Below are positions 47,091 through 60,600 of a DNA stretch of 64,000 nucleotides, one piece after another. The DNA is from Pithys albifrons albifrons. Its lineage: Eukaryota > Chordata > Aves > Passeriformes > Thamnophilidae. The DNA lies in NCBI RefSeq assembly GCF_047495875.1, contig NC_092462.1, positions 38,097,523 through 38,161,522 on the forward strand, read 5' to 3'. Every line of letters begins with the position of its first letter. The stretch's first letter is position 1. The translations under genes were made by a program, and so were the position numbers. Under the pieces are notes generated by a model. It saw only the letters and a list, made by a program, of their open reading frames with translations, made no database searches and had not been told where the DNA came from.

Positions 47091-50000
47091 TAAGGTGGTT
47101 TTTAAATTATCTCAATATTTATTTCCGTACTCTTTCACTTTGGCAGTAGAAGTCTTCCTATACACTGTAACAAACAGAAAAGTTGTAGATCAGTAAAGCT
47201 GATGCTAAAGTATTCTTTCAATAGGAATTTTCTAATTGATTGAAAGAGAGGTATTTTGCTGCAGTATGCTTGAGGTAAAAGAGTTCACATTAACCCCTGG
47301 CGAGTTTGGAAAGTTACTTGATTTCCTTGCTTCTGCTCTGCCTGAATCCTGCCCCGTCTAATGTGGTGAGAGAAGCCTGGAAGCTCAGCTGCCTGTCACT
47401 GAGCAAGGCAACAGCCTGTCTCTAAAGGCTTTCTATTCTCCTGCCCTGTACTAGCCAGCACACTGTTAAAACTGGAGATGCTAGATCCACCTGTACTTCA
47501 CTCCCCAGAACAGCCTCTAAGGAAAGTGGAAAAAAAAGGTCCTTAATTTATGTTTATGAATGTAATGAAACAAAATATGAGGAGATCTGAGTGTTATAGA
47601 ATTAAATTTTTCTACTAAACTTGATATCCTGGTTGAAAATCTTTGTTTACTTGATGCATCCAGACAATGTGAATCCTCTTTCCATTACCTGGCCAATTGG
47701 CTGACATAAGTGGTGCTTAGAATATCTCTCAGGGAACATTACACAACAGAATCTTTCTTTTATGTTATTTATTATCTGTGTTGGCTGATCTTCAAAATTT
47801 TCATCATCTTCATAGCGATTGTGTTTCCTTTCAGTGTCTCTCACCATCCTTGGGGACTCTTAAACGTTTATGTCTACACTCAACAGGAGAAATTGAAGAT
47901 ATGGTACGTGACTTCCAGCTAAAGCCTACAGTAATATATTAGTAGGGAAATCATGATATTCTGGCAGATCTGCCAGTTTTATTTTCAAGCATAACTATGG
48001 AAAACTTGTATTTGTAGCCGTCAAGTGGCAGATTTGAACAGTAATATAATAAAGTGTAAGGCAAGTATTTAACAAATCATATAATTATTTGCACTTCTCG
48101 TTTCTGTAGATTCTTAAAGGCACATCAGCATTTGGACCCTTGAACTAAGGGGAGACTGGTTGTCTTATCTCAAAGATACCACACGTATTTTTTCTCCACT
48201 GTTCTAAAATTTCAAAAGGGACATTATTAGGAAAAATCAGAATTATCAGAGAAACCTGATTTTCAGATCATAGGTACTCAACACTTTTTTGAGACTATCA
48301 AGCTGTTTTGAGGGCAAGGATTGGGGTTATCCATTAGTCATGTTTCTAAAAATATTTGGGATGACATATTATCTTATCCATAAGCAACTCTGCAGCAGGC
48401 AGATCACAAATTTTATTTTTTTATTTTTTTATTCTTTTTAAGAAATGTCTTTAAAAATACTGTTCTACTCTCAGACAACTTTGACTTCAGAAGTCCAGAA
48501 TGGTTTGAGAACTGTGATGACTCAGACATCTGCCCCTCTTGTTCTCTTGTAGTGAGTTATAAATGATGCCAATCATTTTAGCCTTGATGCACTGCATTCA
48601 GTGGGATTTGTCCTATTAACTTTAGTGGGATCACATTATGATTTTGAAGTTAAAGAAAAAAGTTCCATGTTTCCTTTGACAAACCATCATATAATAAAAA
48701 AGTGCATTAAATTCTAGTTCTGTACAAAATGGGAAATAAAGGAGATTGATGACCATTTGATTTTTTTCCTTTTTTTTTTTCAATAGCATTATTGTCACAG
48801 AAAAGGTATAATCTTTTTCTTATAATCTATCAGCAACTTAGCAAGGAAACTTTGCTCCAGCTCTTCTCTGGAATCACAATAACATTTTAAAAGAAGCCTA
48901 AGTGTTTCAGGAAGATGAGTGTCATGAGAAGTAAATGACTACTACTAAATCTGTGCATATTCAATGTATTTATTGTAGCAAAGGGTACTCCAAAGTGGCT
49001 TTTAATTTGACTTTTAACACTTTTGTTTTATGAATTTTACTTAAAGGCAATCATGGAGAATTTGAATGAACATTCAAGGAATATTTTTATTACCATATCT
49101 TTACTAGAAATTATTTAAAAAATTATTTTCTCAGATTTTGTACCATTTTCCTCTCATCCACTTCTTTTGCACCAGCTTATATGGCTGCATTTCTTGAATC
49201 TTCTACAGAAACTGTCAGTTCATATTTTGATGGCCTGGGAAAGGTAGTGCCTTGAAAAATTTATATTGGTGTTTTATTTCATTATTTTATTTTTAAATGT
49301 ATGCTCTCATTCATGGCCATAGGTTTAGAAGGATTATTATGCACGTTCTGGTTTTCATTACTTGTCACCAAAACTTTTTAAATTTGTTGTGAGGCTAGTG
49401 TCCTCCAGTATCAATTCTTGAGAATATTTCTGAAGATTGCATTGGTAGTTTTTCAGTCTTTAACTACTCTACTTGCATAGGTCATCTTTGTCTTTAAGTT
49501 CCATGTAAATATTTACATAAAATTTTATTCCATTCACTGAAAATAATTTAAGAATGCTTGTCTCAAAACAGCACCTGTATTGAGATAAGAAAAAACCCCC
49601 TCAAATAAACTGCTGTATCTCTTGTCTATTCCAGGTTTACACTCAGTCCTCAGTGTAGATACTAGGTTCTGTTTTTCCACAGACTTGTCTTGCTACAGAA
49701 ACAACACAAATTAATACAATAAACTGTTTCCATTTTATGATAAGATAAAGAACTTTTCCTGAAGGTTTGTTTTGGGGTGAATATATTTTCCAATACTGAT
49801 AATTCATTGTTAGCCATTTCATTATTTTCCTTAATCTGTACCCATCTGTAGCAATCTATTTAGAGTTACTAGAGAACCTAATTAACTCCCAACTTGCTTG
49901 AACATAGGAAAACATAGGAAACTAGGTGTTTTCCTGCTTTTAGCCTATGAACCCCCTTTTTATAAGCCAATTGGCATTTGACAGGGAGAAAGTTAGTAGG

Positions 50001-53000
50001 ATTACTTTCAAACCTGCTAATCCTGTGTGTATATTTTGGACTATACTGGAGATGTGCCTAGCACAGAACATCAAGCACACATTATTAATGTACAATTTCC
50101 TTTTGCATAAAATATATTTCTTCTCCTCTAATGTCCATGAAACCTAGATGGTAAAGAGCAAACATTTCTCTTTATAGTGGAAATGCTTCCGTGTGTAGGC
50201 ATGCTTTCTAAACTAATTTGAGCTCGGTTATCAAATACAAATGCAAAAAGTCTGGAAACTCTAACTTTGTGATGGTTGGAAATAATTTCCCTGAAGAAAT
50301 ACTGCTGTGGACACTTAACTTTCAAAACAACAACAACAAAACCTCAAAGAAAGTTTTGTGGTTTCTTGAAAACCCAAGAACCTAAATGTATATGATACAC
50401 ATTTTTATTTTGACATTCAGCTCTCATATGGTATGCACTCAACATGTTTTTGTAGCATGACATATTAGAAAAAAGATTTCTAACTTGTTATTTTCTATGC
50501 AGATTGAAATCTGCTCAAACAGGATTTGCACTGATTTCTCTCCAATTAAAATAGAATGTAAATATCTGAAAGTTCTTAAACAACATAAACAGCAACAGTA
50601 AGGGTACTATTAAAAGTATCTGGCTGTAATTTAACTTTTAAAACTCTGTTTTTAATTTTTCCTTTCATACCACTGGCAAGAAAAAAAAAGAAAAGAAAAC
50701 AAGAAAGTTTCTGTCTCTATAAGGACAAATGAACAACAATGTGAAGGAAATATGAAGAATATTTTGACATATATTTTTAGCTGAATTCCCTGCTTCAAGA
50801 TAACTGCAGCCTAAGATTTCACCATCTCAGCCTTCCTTTTAGTTATGTCATGTAATTGTTTTCTTACTTTAAAATCCAACAAGTAGTGAAGATTTTTGTA
50901 AGTTGCATAACAGTGTAAATATCTATGTGTTGCTGTTCAGATCTCCCTTGGAGAAAGAGGTGAACCCACTGGTCCCCTCCTGATAGCACCAAGGACAGTG
51001 AAATCTGTGTCCCACCTGTAGGATTCCATTGACACATAATGTAGTCTGTTATGATTTTTGCCATCTCTTCAGTGTCTCCAACCACGCTTTTTGTCTGAAA
51101 AGATGAACAAAGCTTTTTCACCTTATAGACCTTTACTTTCTCTACTGACCCAGGCAAGAAAGAGATTTTGTGAATAGAACAATAGAAGGCTAGCATGCAT
51201 GTTTGTGCACTGGCTTAATATAAATAAATCTGTTCTTTCCATTCCCAGGTTTATTCAAGGAGTTGTGCTGGTGTTTAGAACTTACTGTAGGTTCTTCCTG
51301 AATTTAGAGCTTTCACACTCCTTAATTTTGTAAAAAAAAAAATTAAAAAAAATCCCCTAGTCCTGTATGATTGTAGTTTTGTCAGAAGTACTATTAACTC
51401 TCTGCCTTGAAGCCTCAAAACTGTAAAAATTAAAGCTGTTCAGGTCAGTTTTGAGGAAGAAGGAAAGCTGAGATTGCTAGTAGGACAAAACAATCAGTTA
51501 CAAGCAGTTTTACTTTAGTCTTTTATAGAGACCTGCCAAAATGCCACAAATTATGAGCTAGCAATTGATTGTGTTGTTTTGATAGCTGCAGGTTTCCTTA
51601 CAGTAATTTCTGTAACAGGAGAAAAAAGAGTTTCAAAAATTTTAAATGTATTTTACAATTAGCAATGTAGACCACAGAGACATGCAGAAATAGCATAGTT
51701 CATCTGTTTACCACCAACAACATGGTTATTAAGAAATTTTTACTGTTGCAGAGCTGTTACATGTTTTTCCATCTGAAGTAATAGTGCTAGTGATGACTTA
51801 AAATTTGTGCAGCAGGAAAGAGTAAACTTCCCTATCATGATTGAAAATATTGCTTCCAGTGTCAACCTATGTGTCTGAGTTCTTATGAGGAAAAAGATAA
51901 TATTTGTTTCTGGACCTCTTTGTTAAATACAATGGGTAAAAAATTTCTGTTTATGCATGTGGAGATCTGATTGGTACCAGATAGACTCCATTTTAGCAAA
52001 AGGGGGAATTCAGTTCTTAACTGCTAAATATTTCATGGCTGTCTCTTTTCAGTCACCTGCTGTGTACAGACATGGCAAAATGAGAGATAAAACTGGAAAA
52101 AGTTTTTCAATCATTTTATTTTACGTTTAAATTATCTATTGTGTACCATGTAGGAAATCTTCAGAATTCAAATATATATGAGTATTGCTGATACTATTTT
52201 TCATTTATAGTTTTTAAAATGTTGCTTTAGTTACTGACATTATGAACAATGAAATACATAAGAATGTAATGACAGTGAAGAAATTTTCAAGTTCAGTAAG
52301 ATCAGAGGAATAAAAGTTGAAAAATACAGTGGAATTTCTGATATTTTGTACTCTCCTTTTTGGATGCACATAGGTATAGCTGAAAATTTGACTATTATGC
52401 TGATAATGTTCAAAGAAAATGTAGATGTTTTTCTGCAGCTAAGGATGTTTATGCACTGTTTGAATATGCCAACAGTGTAGGAAACAGGTTCTCAGAAACT
52501 ATCAAAGTTAGTCTCACATCATCCACAGTGATGAGCTCATCTGTCAGCCCAGTAATGCATGCCTCTTATGTGGCACATGATTGACAATAGAACTATTCAA
52601 TGTTTGAAGAGATTTTAACTGATGATAGGTAAGGTTAAAACCAAGGGTTTCTTTTAATAGTCATTCCACTTTGTGATCCCTGTTTTTTACTGACTTCTGG
52701 GTTATCCAATCTTGAACAATAAGTTCCTTGCAACAGAGATGCGAATTTTGCATTGTGCTCCACAAAACACTTAGGTTGTTGGTCAAGTAACTACTAATGC
52801 CATGTTACATTTTTCCTCCTATGTTCTGGGCTGTAATCCCAGTCACTGGCCACATGCACCAATTTTTTAAATTCAGTATTATACTTAAATCCCAGTGAGA
52901 TTACTCAAGTTGTTCAAACATAAATCTTTCTAAGACTGGGGCCTAAGGCTATGTAGTCCCAGGACAGGAAAGGTTTTTAGCTTTTCTTCTAAAAGGCAAA

Positions 53001-53694
53001 GCTCACTGTCAGACATAACAAATAAATAATGCAGTGGAAAAATCACTATCTGAATCACAAGCCTATTTTTACAAAAGTATCATGTTCCCTAGCAGTTGAA
53101 GCATTATTCCAGCCCAGATTAATCTTGAGTTCATATTTCAACATCGCATATCATAGCATAGCCAAATACTATGTAATTCATCCAGGACGTAGGAATTCAT
53201 GGATTCTTATTTACCATTAAAAACAGCATAGGTTTCTTTCAAGAAAAGAGTTAAGATTTTACCATTTTCTTCCCATGAACACAGTGAAATTAGCATTACA
53301 ACAGAAAAGATCCACTTAATGTCAACTATTACCTTTCATTTTTATAAGGGCTATGATACGCTTTGACCTTCTAATTTTATATTGGTGATACTGACTCTAC
53401 TGTATTCAGTTTGTACATAGTACCTGTAATTAATTACTATGCATATTCTTGCTTCATGTTTACATGCACAGGTTATCTCTACAGTAACACTTGAGTTCAG
53501 GCTGTCAGTGACACCCTTTCCAGATAAATAAGAACTGCAAACCCCTGTAGATTTCGGTCTTTTTAAAATGTTTCCCTCCTGACTATAAGAAATTCTGTCT
53601 GGGTGTTGAAATTGTATCATGCACTGTTGAAGAAGACTATTCCTCTCCTGCCAGGTAGGATCTACTAAAACACTGTCATCAATGGGTTTTTGTT
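47091..53694. other. AT-rich stretch, no recognised gene
   Basis: No frame longer than about 110 codons and none with recognisable similarity. Ordinary AT-rich sequence with short homopolymers. No repeat family was recognised. Confidence 0.5.
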
Positions 53695-54679
53695 GAACCT
53701 ATTCTGAGAGACTGATGACAAGTGGGGTTTCCCAAGGCTCTACCTTGGGCCCTGTACTCTTCAACATCTTCATAAATGACTTGGATGCAGGAATGGATGG
53801 GATACTAAGCAAATTTGCAAATAATACAAAACTAGGAAAAGCTGTTGACTCTCTTGAAGGCAGGGAGGCCCTGCAGAGAGACCTTGAAAAATTAGAGGAC
53901 TGGACAATCATCAACCATATGAAGTTCAAAAAAGGAAAGTGCTGGATTCTGCATCTGGAATGGGGCAACCTTGGATATTCATACAGACTGAGGAACGAGA
54001 TCCTGGGAAGCAGTACCATGGAAAGGAACCTGGGGGTCCTGGTTGATGACAAGTTGAATCTGAATCAGTAGTGCCCTGGCTGCCAGGAGGACCAATGATG
54101 TCCTGCAGGGCATCAGGCAAAGCATCACCAGCCGGTCAAGGGAAGGATTGTCCCACTCTGCTCTGCATTGGGATGGCCTCACCTGGAATGCTGTGTGCAG
54201 TTTTGGGCACCACAATATGAGAAAAATATTAAGCTATTGGAGAGTGTCCAAAGGAGGACAATGAAGATGGTGAAGGGCCTTGAGGAGAAGCCATATGAGG
54301 AGCGGCTGAGGACACTTAGTCTGTTCAGTCTGGAGAAGACTGAGGCAAGACCTCATTGCAGTCTACAACCTTCCTCACGAGGGGAAGCAGAGGGGGAGGC
54401 ACTCATCTCTTCTCGGTGATGACCAGTGAGAGGACCCTAGGGAATGGTCTGAAGTTGTGTCAGGGAAGGTTGGATATTAGAAAAAAGCTTCTTCACTCAG
54501 AGGCCCTGGAACAGGCTCCCCTTGTTGCGACATCAAGACTGACAGTTCAAGAAGTGTTTGGATGATACTCTCAGGCATGTGGTGTGACTCTTGGTCCTGT
54601 GCAGGGCCAAGAGTTGGACCAGTTTATCCCTGTGGAACCATTGTAACTCAGCATATTCTGTGATTCTGTCATTCTGTGA
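53695..54679 (+). mobile_element. 5'-truncated CR1 LINE with broken RT
   Basis: The sequence runs from the middle of the CR1 reverse transcriptase (GTTTCCCAAGGCTCTACCTT, encoding G-V-S-Q-G-S) to a tail CATTCTGTGATTCTGTCATTCTGTG. The full 3' half is present, but the coding frame is interrupted by a stop at 54069-54071 and by frameshifts. It is an inactive copy, older than the reverse-strand CR1 at 1407-2240. Confidence 0.9.
53715..54419 (+). pseudogene. CR1 reverse transcriptase pseudogene
   Basis: The first open segment (53715-54071) holds RT motifs G-V-S-Q-G-S-T-L-G-P and F-N-I-F-I-N-D-L, then F-A-N-N where the family has the catalytic F-A-D-D, so both metal-binding aspartates are lost (53820-53825). 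After the stop at 54069, homology continues in a second open segment (54168-54419) with [12 protein letters not shown] and L-F-S-L-E-K. The endonuclease domain is absent because of 5' truncation. No product is expected. Confidence 0.87.
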
Positions 54680-57600
54680 AAACTCAAGAGGTGGAGACTC
54701 TGCTTCACCTCCGTGGAATATGCTTCACAGTCTTCACCATTAGAGAGTCTTGTTTCATGTCTAAATAAATTATTTCCTTTGTATTAAATGGTTGGAAGTA
54801 TATTCTACTTTCACACTCTGTTTTGTTCCCTTTTCTAGTCATGCAAAACCTTTGAAATTTTTTACTGAGAACAAGGCTTCAGCAGCAAAAAATAAGGTAG
54901 TTAACTCTTCATCATTCAACCCTCTGGAGTCTTAAAATTGCATATAAAAATGTTTAATCTCTCATCCTCTCATATAGTTCATGGGACAAAACTGAAAATA
55001 TGGGTATAAAGGTTCAACCTGACTGATTACCTCATCATAATAACCACTGATTGTCCTTGTTAGTACAGAATTTCTACACACCTTATTTCCTAATCACAAT
55101 ATTACCTCAAATTATTCTTATATAAAATTATTTTGAATTACATTAATGTTTTCATCTTACTCTGGTTACAGGTACCACCTGGACATTCTTCTCGAGGACC
55201 CAGTTCTTTGGTTTTCCCGCTCCCCTGTCACCTGAAAATTAACCCCTTGTTACCAGTCAATTAGTCAAGAAGAAAAGGAACAATGTAAAGGAAATGGTTT
55301 TTTTTGCTGTGACTCTGGAACCACAAAAGTATGTCTTCAGTAGTGTGATGTAAAAACTAAATGAAAAAGCTGCAGCATTAGAATAATTGCAGTTTTGCCA
55401 ACCTATTCCTCTTCCTGGGAACTGTTACTCAGAGGAGCCCCATGCACTGTTTCTTTTCCTCTCCTGGAGCAAGTCTCCCATAGATCACCTGTCTTGGCTC
55501 TCCATCACCTAAACTGAGACCTGGAAGACCAGCATCTCTGTCTCACACATCATCCAAATTTTCAGCTGAGAGTCACCATCCAGGGATGCCCAGCTGGTAT
55601 GGGGACCTGGGTATTCATGAAAGAAAAAGGTCAGTGAAACATTTGGATATTGTTCAGGTGCATACTGTGAACCACTTTCATGATTGGTCTACTCCTGGTT
55701 ATATTTCTGATGCAAGTATCCCTGTAAGTTCTTATCCATATCTATCACTTCTCTCTCTTCACTTTCCATCAGCCAGAGACTGATGTTCCTCCTGGGATTC
55801 ATCCGCTGTTCATTTTCACCTTCTTTCCTCATGGTACAACCAATGAAACTAGTCAACAGACCTAGACAGTAGCACAGAACATGTTGTATATACCATTGGG
55901 ATGAAAGGACTGCTTAGTGAACAGAACATGAGTGAACTGAGTCCACCAGCCCTTTCTGCTTTCAGGTATGTCCTACTTCCTTCTTGTAGAAGTCTTCTCC
56001 CATTCCTTGTGAACTGGTGAATTTTGTGGATTCTGTTTTTAAATATACTTTTTAATGGAATCATGACTATTGTCAAAACAGTAAAACAAAATACAAAATA
56101 CAGCTCTATGAAACATGCAATGAAAAAAAAAAAGATGGATAATAGTAAGCATACTGGAGAATCCAGAAGAGTGACCTGCTTAGTGAATAGGACTGGGCAG
56201 CATTAACTAAGACAGCTATTAGCAATCTGAAAGTTTCCACATCTTTTGAACCAGTTTGGAGGTGAAAGTTGTGCCAACTCTCATTTCATAATAGTGTTTT
56301 GATGTGCATACGCAGTCAACAACAAAATATAGTTTAAGAATCTAGGGAGACTTAGAAAGCAAAAGGTCTCTTGGCAACAAAACCCCAGAACTAATGTGAA
56401 GCAGCTGTGATTGTTCTAGAAAATAGCTCAAACTGTTGAAAAGCCATTAGGAAGCTGATATATAGAGAATAAAACGAACCACTCAGCTTTAAAAAGTTTT
56501 CCCAATATGGAGTGTTATGTTATTTTATAACCAAATCTTAGTCATCCAAAGTTTACACGCCAGAAAATGCTATTTATGACCATGTGGCTGGACTTTTAAC
56601 AAGTAGCTGAAATTCCATCACATACCTGAAATTTCCCCTTAAAAACAAAATTGCCAATGGCTAAGTACATATTCTTCTGTGGTAAAGGTGCAATTGCTAT
56701 ATTTTAGTGAGGCTGATGCCACTTATGGTTTGATTTATTATATGCACTTGGGATGGGATCCTAAATAATTGGATTCAATTTCTTTAATCCTATAACTGTC
56801 ACTCTCTACTGGAAATAATGAAAGCCACTTGTTTTTGGTAGGTTTTGTGTATTGCTGATCATCAGACATTAGCTAAAAAGCTTTTTAGCTTATTTGACTG
56901 CTTCTTTAATTGGAAATATCCAGTAGCTTGACAAATGACATATTTTAAAAAAAGTAACTGGAGCATAAAATTAGAGGTGTCAGGAACAACTGACTTGATT
57001 GGTTTACTCTTCAAGCTGGTACTGACTGATGAATTAATAACAATTTTTATTACTCATCTTTATTATTTTACTATGGTTTCACAATAGCCGAAAACTTCAG
57101 GCAGGCAAACAGTCTCAGTAAATATGTCAGCTGGCTTCTACTGGCTTAAAGTAGGCTTAAACTCTATTTTGAATAAAGGCCAAAGACTGAAAAGATAAAG
57201 AATATTAATTAGACAATCTTCATCAGACAGAAACAGCTCTACAAGCTGAGTTGGATGAGCTTCCAGATACTCAACAGTCCTACATAAATGTGGAGTGAGC
57301 TACATAATTTATCTGTGTATGCAGTGTGAAAAACTCCTTTGTGCAACCTGGGCACATCAGGCTTACGGCTTTTGAGTTAACCCTTGCCATCACATCTGAC
57401 TGCACAAGAGGAGACCTGTATTCAGTCCCATTACCTGTGTTGGGCAGTTGAGCTCCCATTTGCTTACATGAAAAATAATTGTACTTGGAGATTTGACCAC
57501 TGCAAAACCTGCTCAAACAATTGCTGGCAACCTTAATTTGTCAGACCTTATCTGCTTCCTAGCAAAGACAGCTAAAGGGATGTTTTTTGGACAAACTCCC

Positions 57601-60600
57601 TTAACGGACACAAGAGGTAAGATATATGCTATGGTATTAAAACATAGCTATTGAGAAATCGCATATATAATCAGCTATATAAAAATTAAGTTTTGAGAGA
57701 AATAATTGAAGAAACAGCAACAAAATTTAGGATGATCAGATGTTAAAAAGTGCATAAATAGAGCTTCCAGCTCTGATATCCATTAAGTAAGAAGCCAGAA
57801 GATTACTTATAAAAATGCAAAAGTAAACAAGTTTTCATAAATAAGTGAATTCCTGAAAATTCAGTGAATTGTTTTTGGTATTCCTCAATAAATAACAAGG
57901 AAAGCTCCACTTTTTCAGTACCATGTTCATGTCTGCCTTTTTAGATTCTTTGTTTTATATCCCCTGACATTAAACTGAGGATGGACTGCTGCAAAACAAG
58001 TAATGAAGCATAGGAAATGCCGTGTAATGAGTTAAAAATCTGGTGGTTTAGACTGCTTCTAATTGGATTTACTCATACAGTCTCTTTCATCTGTTACATG
58101 AGATAATAAGTTTGGTAGTGTTAAAAAATAGTCAAGATTACATGACAAATAAACTAAATCTAGTAAAAGTTATGGGATTATACAGAAATTATGCACTTAG
58201 TGGCCTTGACTTAAAGTAGGAAGGAAATTGACAACACTGACAAAGATTCACTTTTGGCTCCAAGTCAGCTCAGAATTCAAAAGAAGTCAAGTAAACAAAA
58301 AAGAGAATATTTTTTCAGGAATGTCCATAAAACTTGATTCACGTAAAAATGTAATTTTTTTGTTTACATTTTTGACAAAGTAGCTAAACATCTATTGTTC
58401 AGTAACAAATGACAGTGCAGTCATCTTTCCATCAAAGCTGGTTAAACAAAAACAATCTGTACTACTATTTGGAAGCTTCCTGAAATATGTACTTTGTCTT
58501 ATCACTATCTTTTCTAGGCAGTATTTCTTGTCACCCAATTTCCATTTCTCTCATACAGCTACTACTGTCTTTAAAATAATTTAACCTAGTTTTTTCTCCA
58601 TGTTTCCTCAAAATCTTGTTTCATTCTACCATCCTTTGCTCTTTCTCCTTCAATGCCACATGCATAGAATATCCAGCCTAAAAAGCAGACTACCTTGGAT
58701 TTTGCTTGTTACTTGTGTTTGTGTCAGGTTTTATTTCATACTGAGACTAGTCATCTGTCTTTTCTCTTACCAATATAAATAATCATCATGAAGGTACAAA
58801 AACTGCTTCATGTGTTAAAGCCAAGTCAGTATCCACCTTTTTTGAAAAGTCAGGCTCTTTGGAACATAGTCAGCAAAACACTTAGAGTTCGCAAGAAGAC
58901 AATCTGCAAGTGCCTTGAAGCCCACTTCTGTGATACACAATACTAAATCTTAGCAAGCAGTACTTAAAATGATATCCTTTCACAGACAGGAAACCATCAC
59001 AGGATGGAGCTGTCAGAGTTGGCTGCTAATTAGCCAACTTTTGGAGTAGTGTAATTTGAGAGTAATAATAGAATAAGAGGTCTCTTTCAGTACTCCTGAG
59101 TGATGTATTGACTTGAAATTGTGCCACTACCCTCACTACATGCTTTGGAAATGTATTCAGAACAGTCTTGTTGAGAACCAATGCTGTGTTTACAACATAC
59201 TAATGAATTATTTATTAATAGTAAATGAATAAGATGCTCAACCCAAAAAGCAGAGACCACATTTGTTCATGAATTTAAACATCATAGAATTTTAAATGAT
59301 GATATCCTTACCATTTATCAGTGAACTTATTGTCTATGATGTGATCCTTCTGTATCTCGTATTTCACATAAAAGGGATATTCTGTCTTTAGGTGCCTATT
59401 TTAAGAGGCCAACCTCCCTTACACTTAGTGGAAAGTGTTAAGCTCTTTCCAAATTTAACTGTGGGACAATAAATTAGGCCCCCCCTTTGAATGACTATCT
59501 GAAAAAAACTGATGCCCATCTGCAAATCAAAAGGAAGGTCATTAGCCATTGTTATTTACTGGTATAAATCTCAACCTTAATCTTTACTCTGGTTTTGTAA
59601 CTATATGTTATGTAAAATATTCAGAAGCTTAAAATGGCATTTCTTTTCCACTAATGTGCCTGTAAGATCATATTATAAACCTGCCTTGCCTCAAGGGACA
59701 GAGTGCCTGGGTCTTTGTTCCTAACAGCAGCAAGGCAATACCTGGTTGAAGGGTGAATTGAGACTCCTTAATATCATTTTAATGTTTAAACTGATTTCTC
59801 AGTTTTTGATCACTGAGAGTGAGACTTTCAAGATGGCTTTTCTTTAACTAAAACTACAAAATACATCATGACAAAGAGTACTTTAAAGAATTTATCCAGT
59901 TGACTTTTAGCTCTGTTTTAATATGCTACTGATATGTCTTAATTTGTGAATTGAGAAAATTATGAGACCTATAAATCAAACGGGAGAGAGGATAAGCAAT
60001 CCAAACTGACAATTTGATTAATATGAATTAGTACAAGTCTATTTTAGTACTTCATTAGTTCATGTCAGCAATGATAAAAAAACAACATTAATGATGATAC
60101 TGGAATGCTGAACTTTTAAAATTCTAACTCAAGTATTGTGCAAGCTGCAAAACAGCCTTGCTGACCCTCATGCTCTAGCTGTAGTGGGTGTTTAGTTGAG
60201 ATTGAGATCTATAAGCTGAGTAATGTTTTCAGAAATCTTCATTATAAAATTCTTAGTTTGTAATGAAAAAAAACAGTCAGTTTTGGTAAGTTGATACCAG
60301 GTATATGTGTTATATCTCTAGGTCTTTGAAACAGCATAAACTGCCTCAATTACTGCTGTGGAAATTATTCGAAGGACTGACAGAAAAAGTTCAGCTTTTG
60401 GTCCTAAGATCGCAGTTCTTGTGAAGAGAAAATTCTTATCACCAGATCCTGATAGGGAGAAACATAAGGAGCAATCAAATAATTGCAGCCTTGATTATGA
60501 AGTGGTCTATGCAACAAGACTAATACTCTAAATTGTATCTGTTGGTTCACTGGCAACAATTACAGAATAGTATGTAGGAGGTAAGAAACCTCTTTATTGC

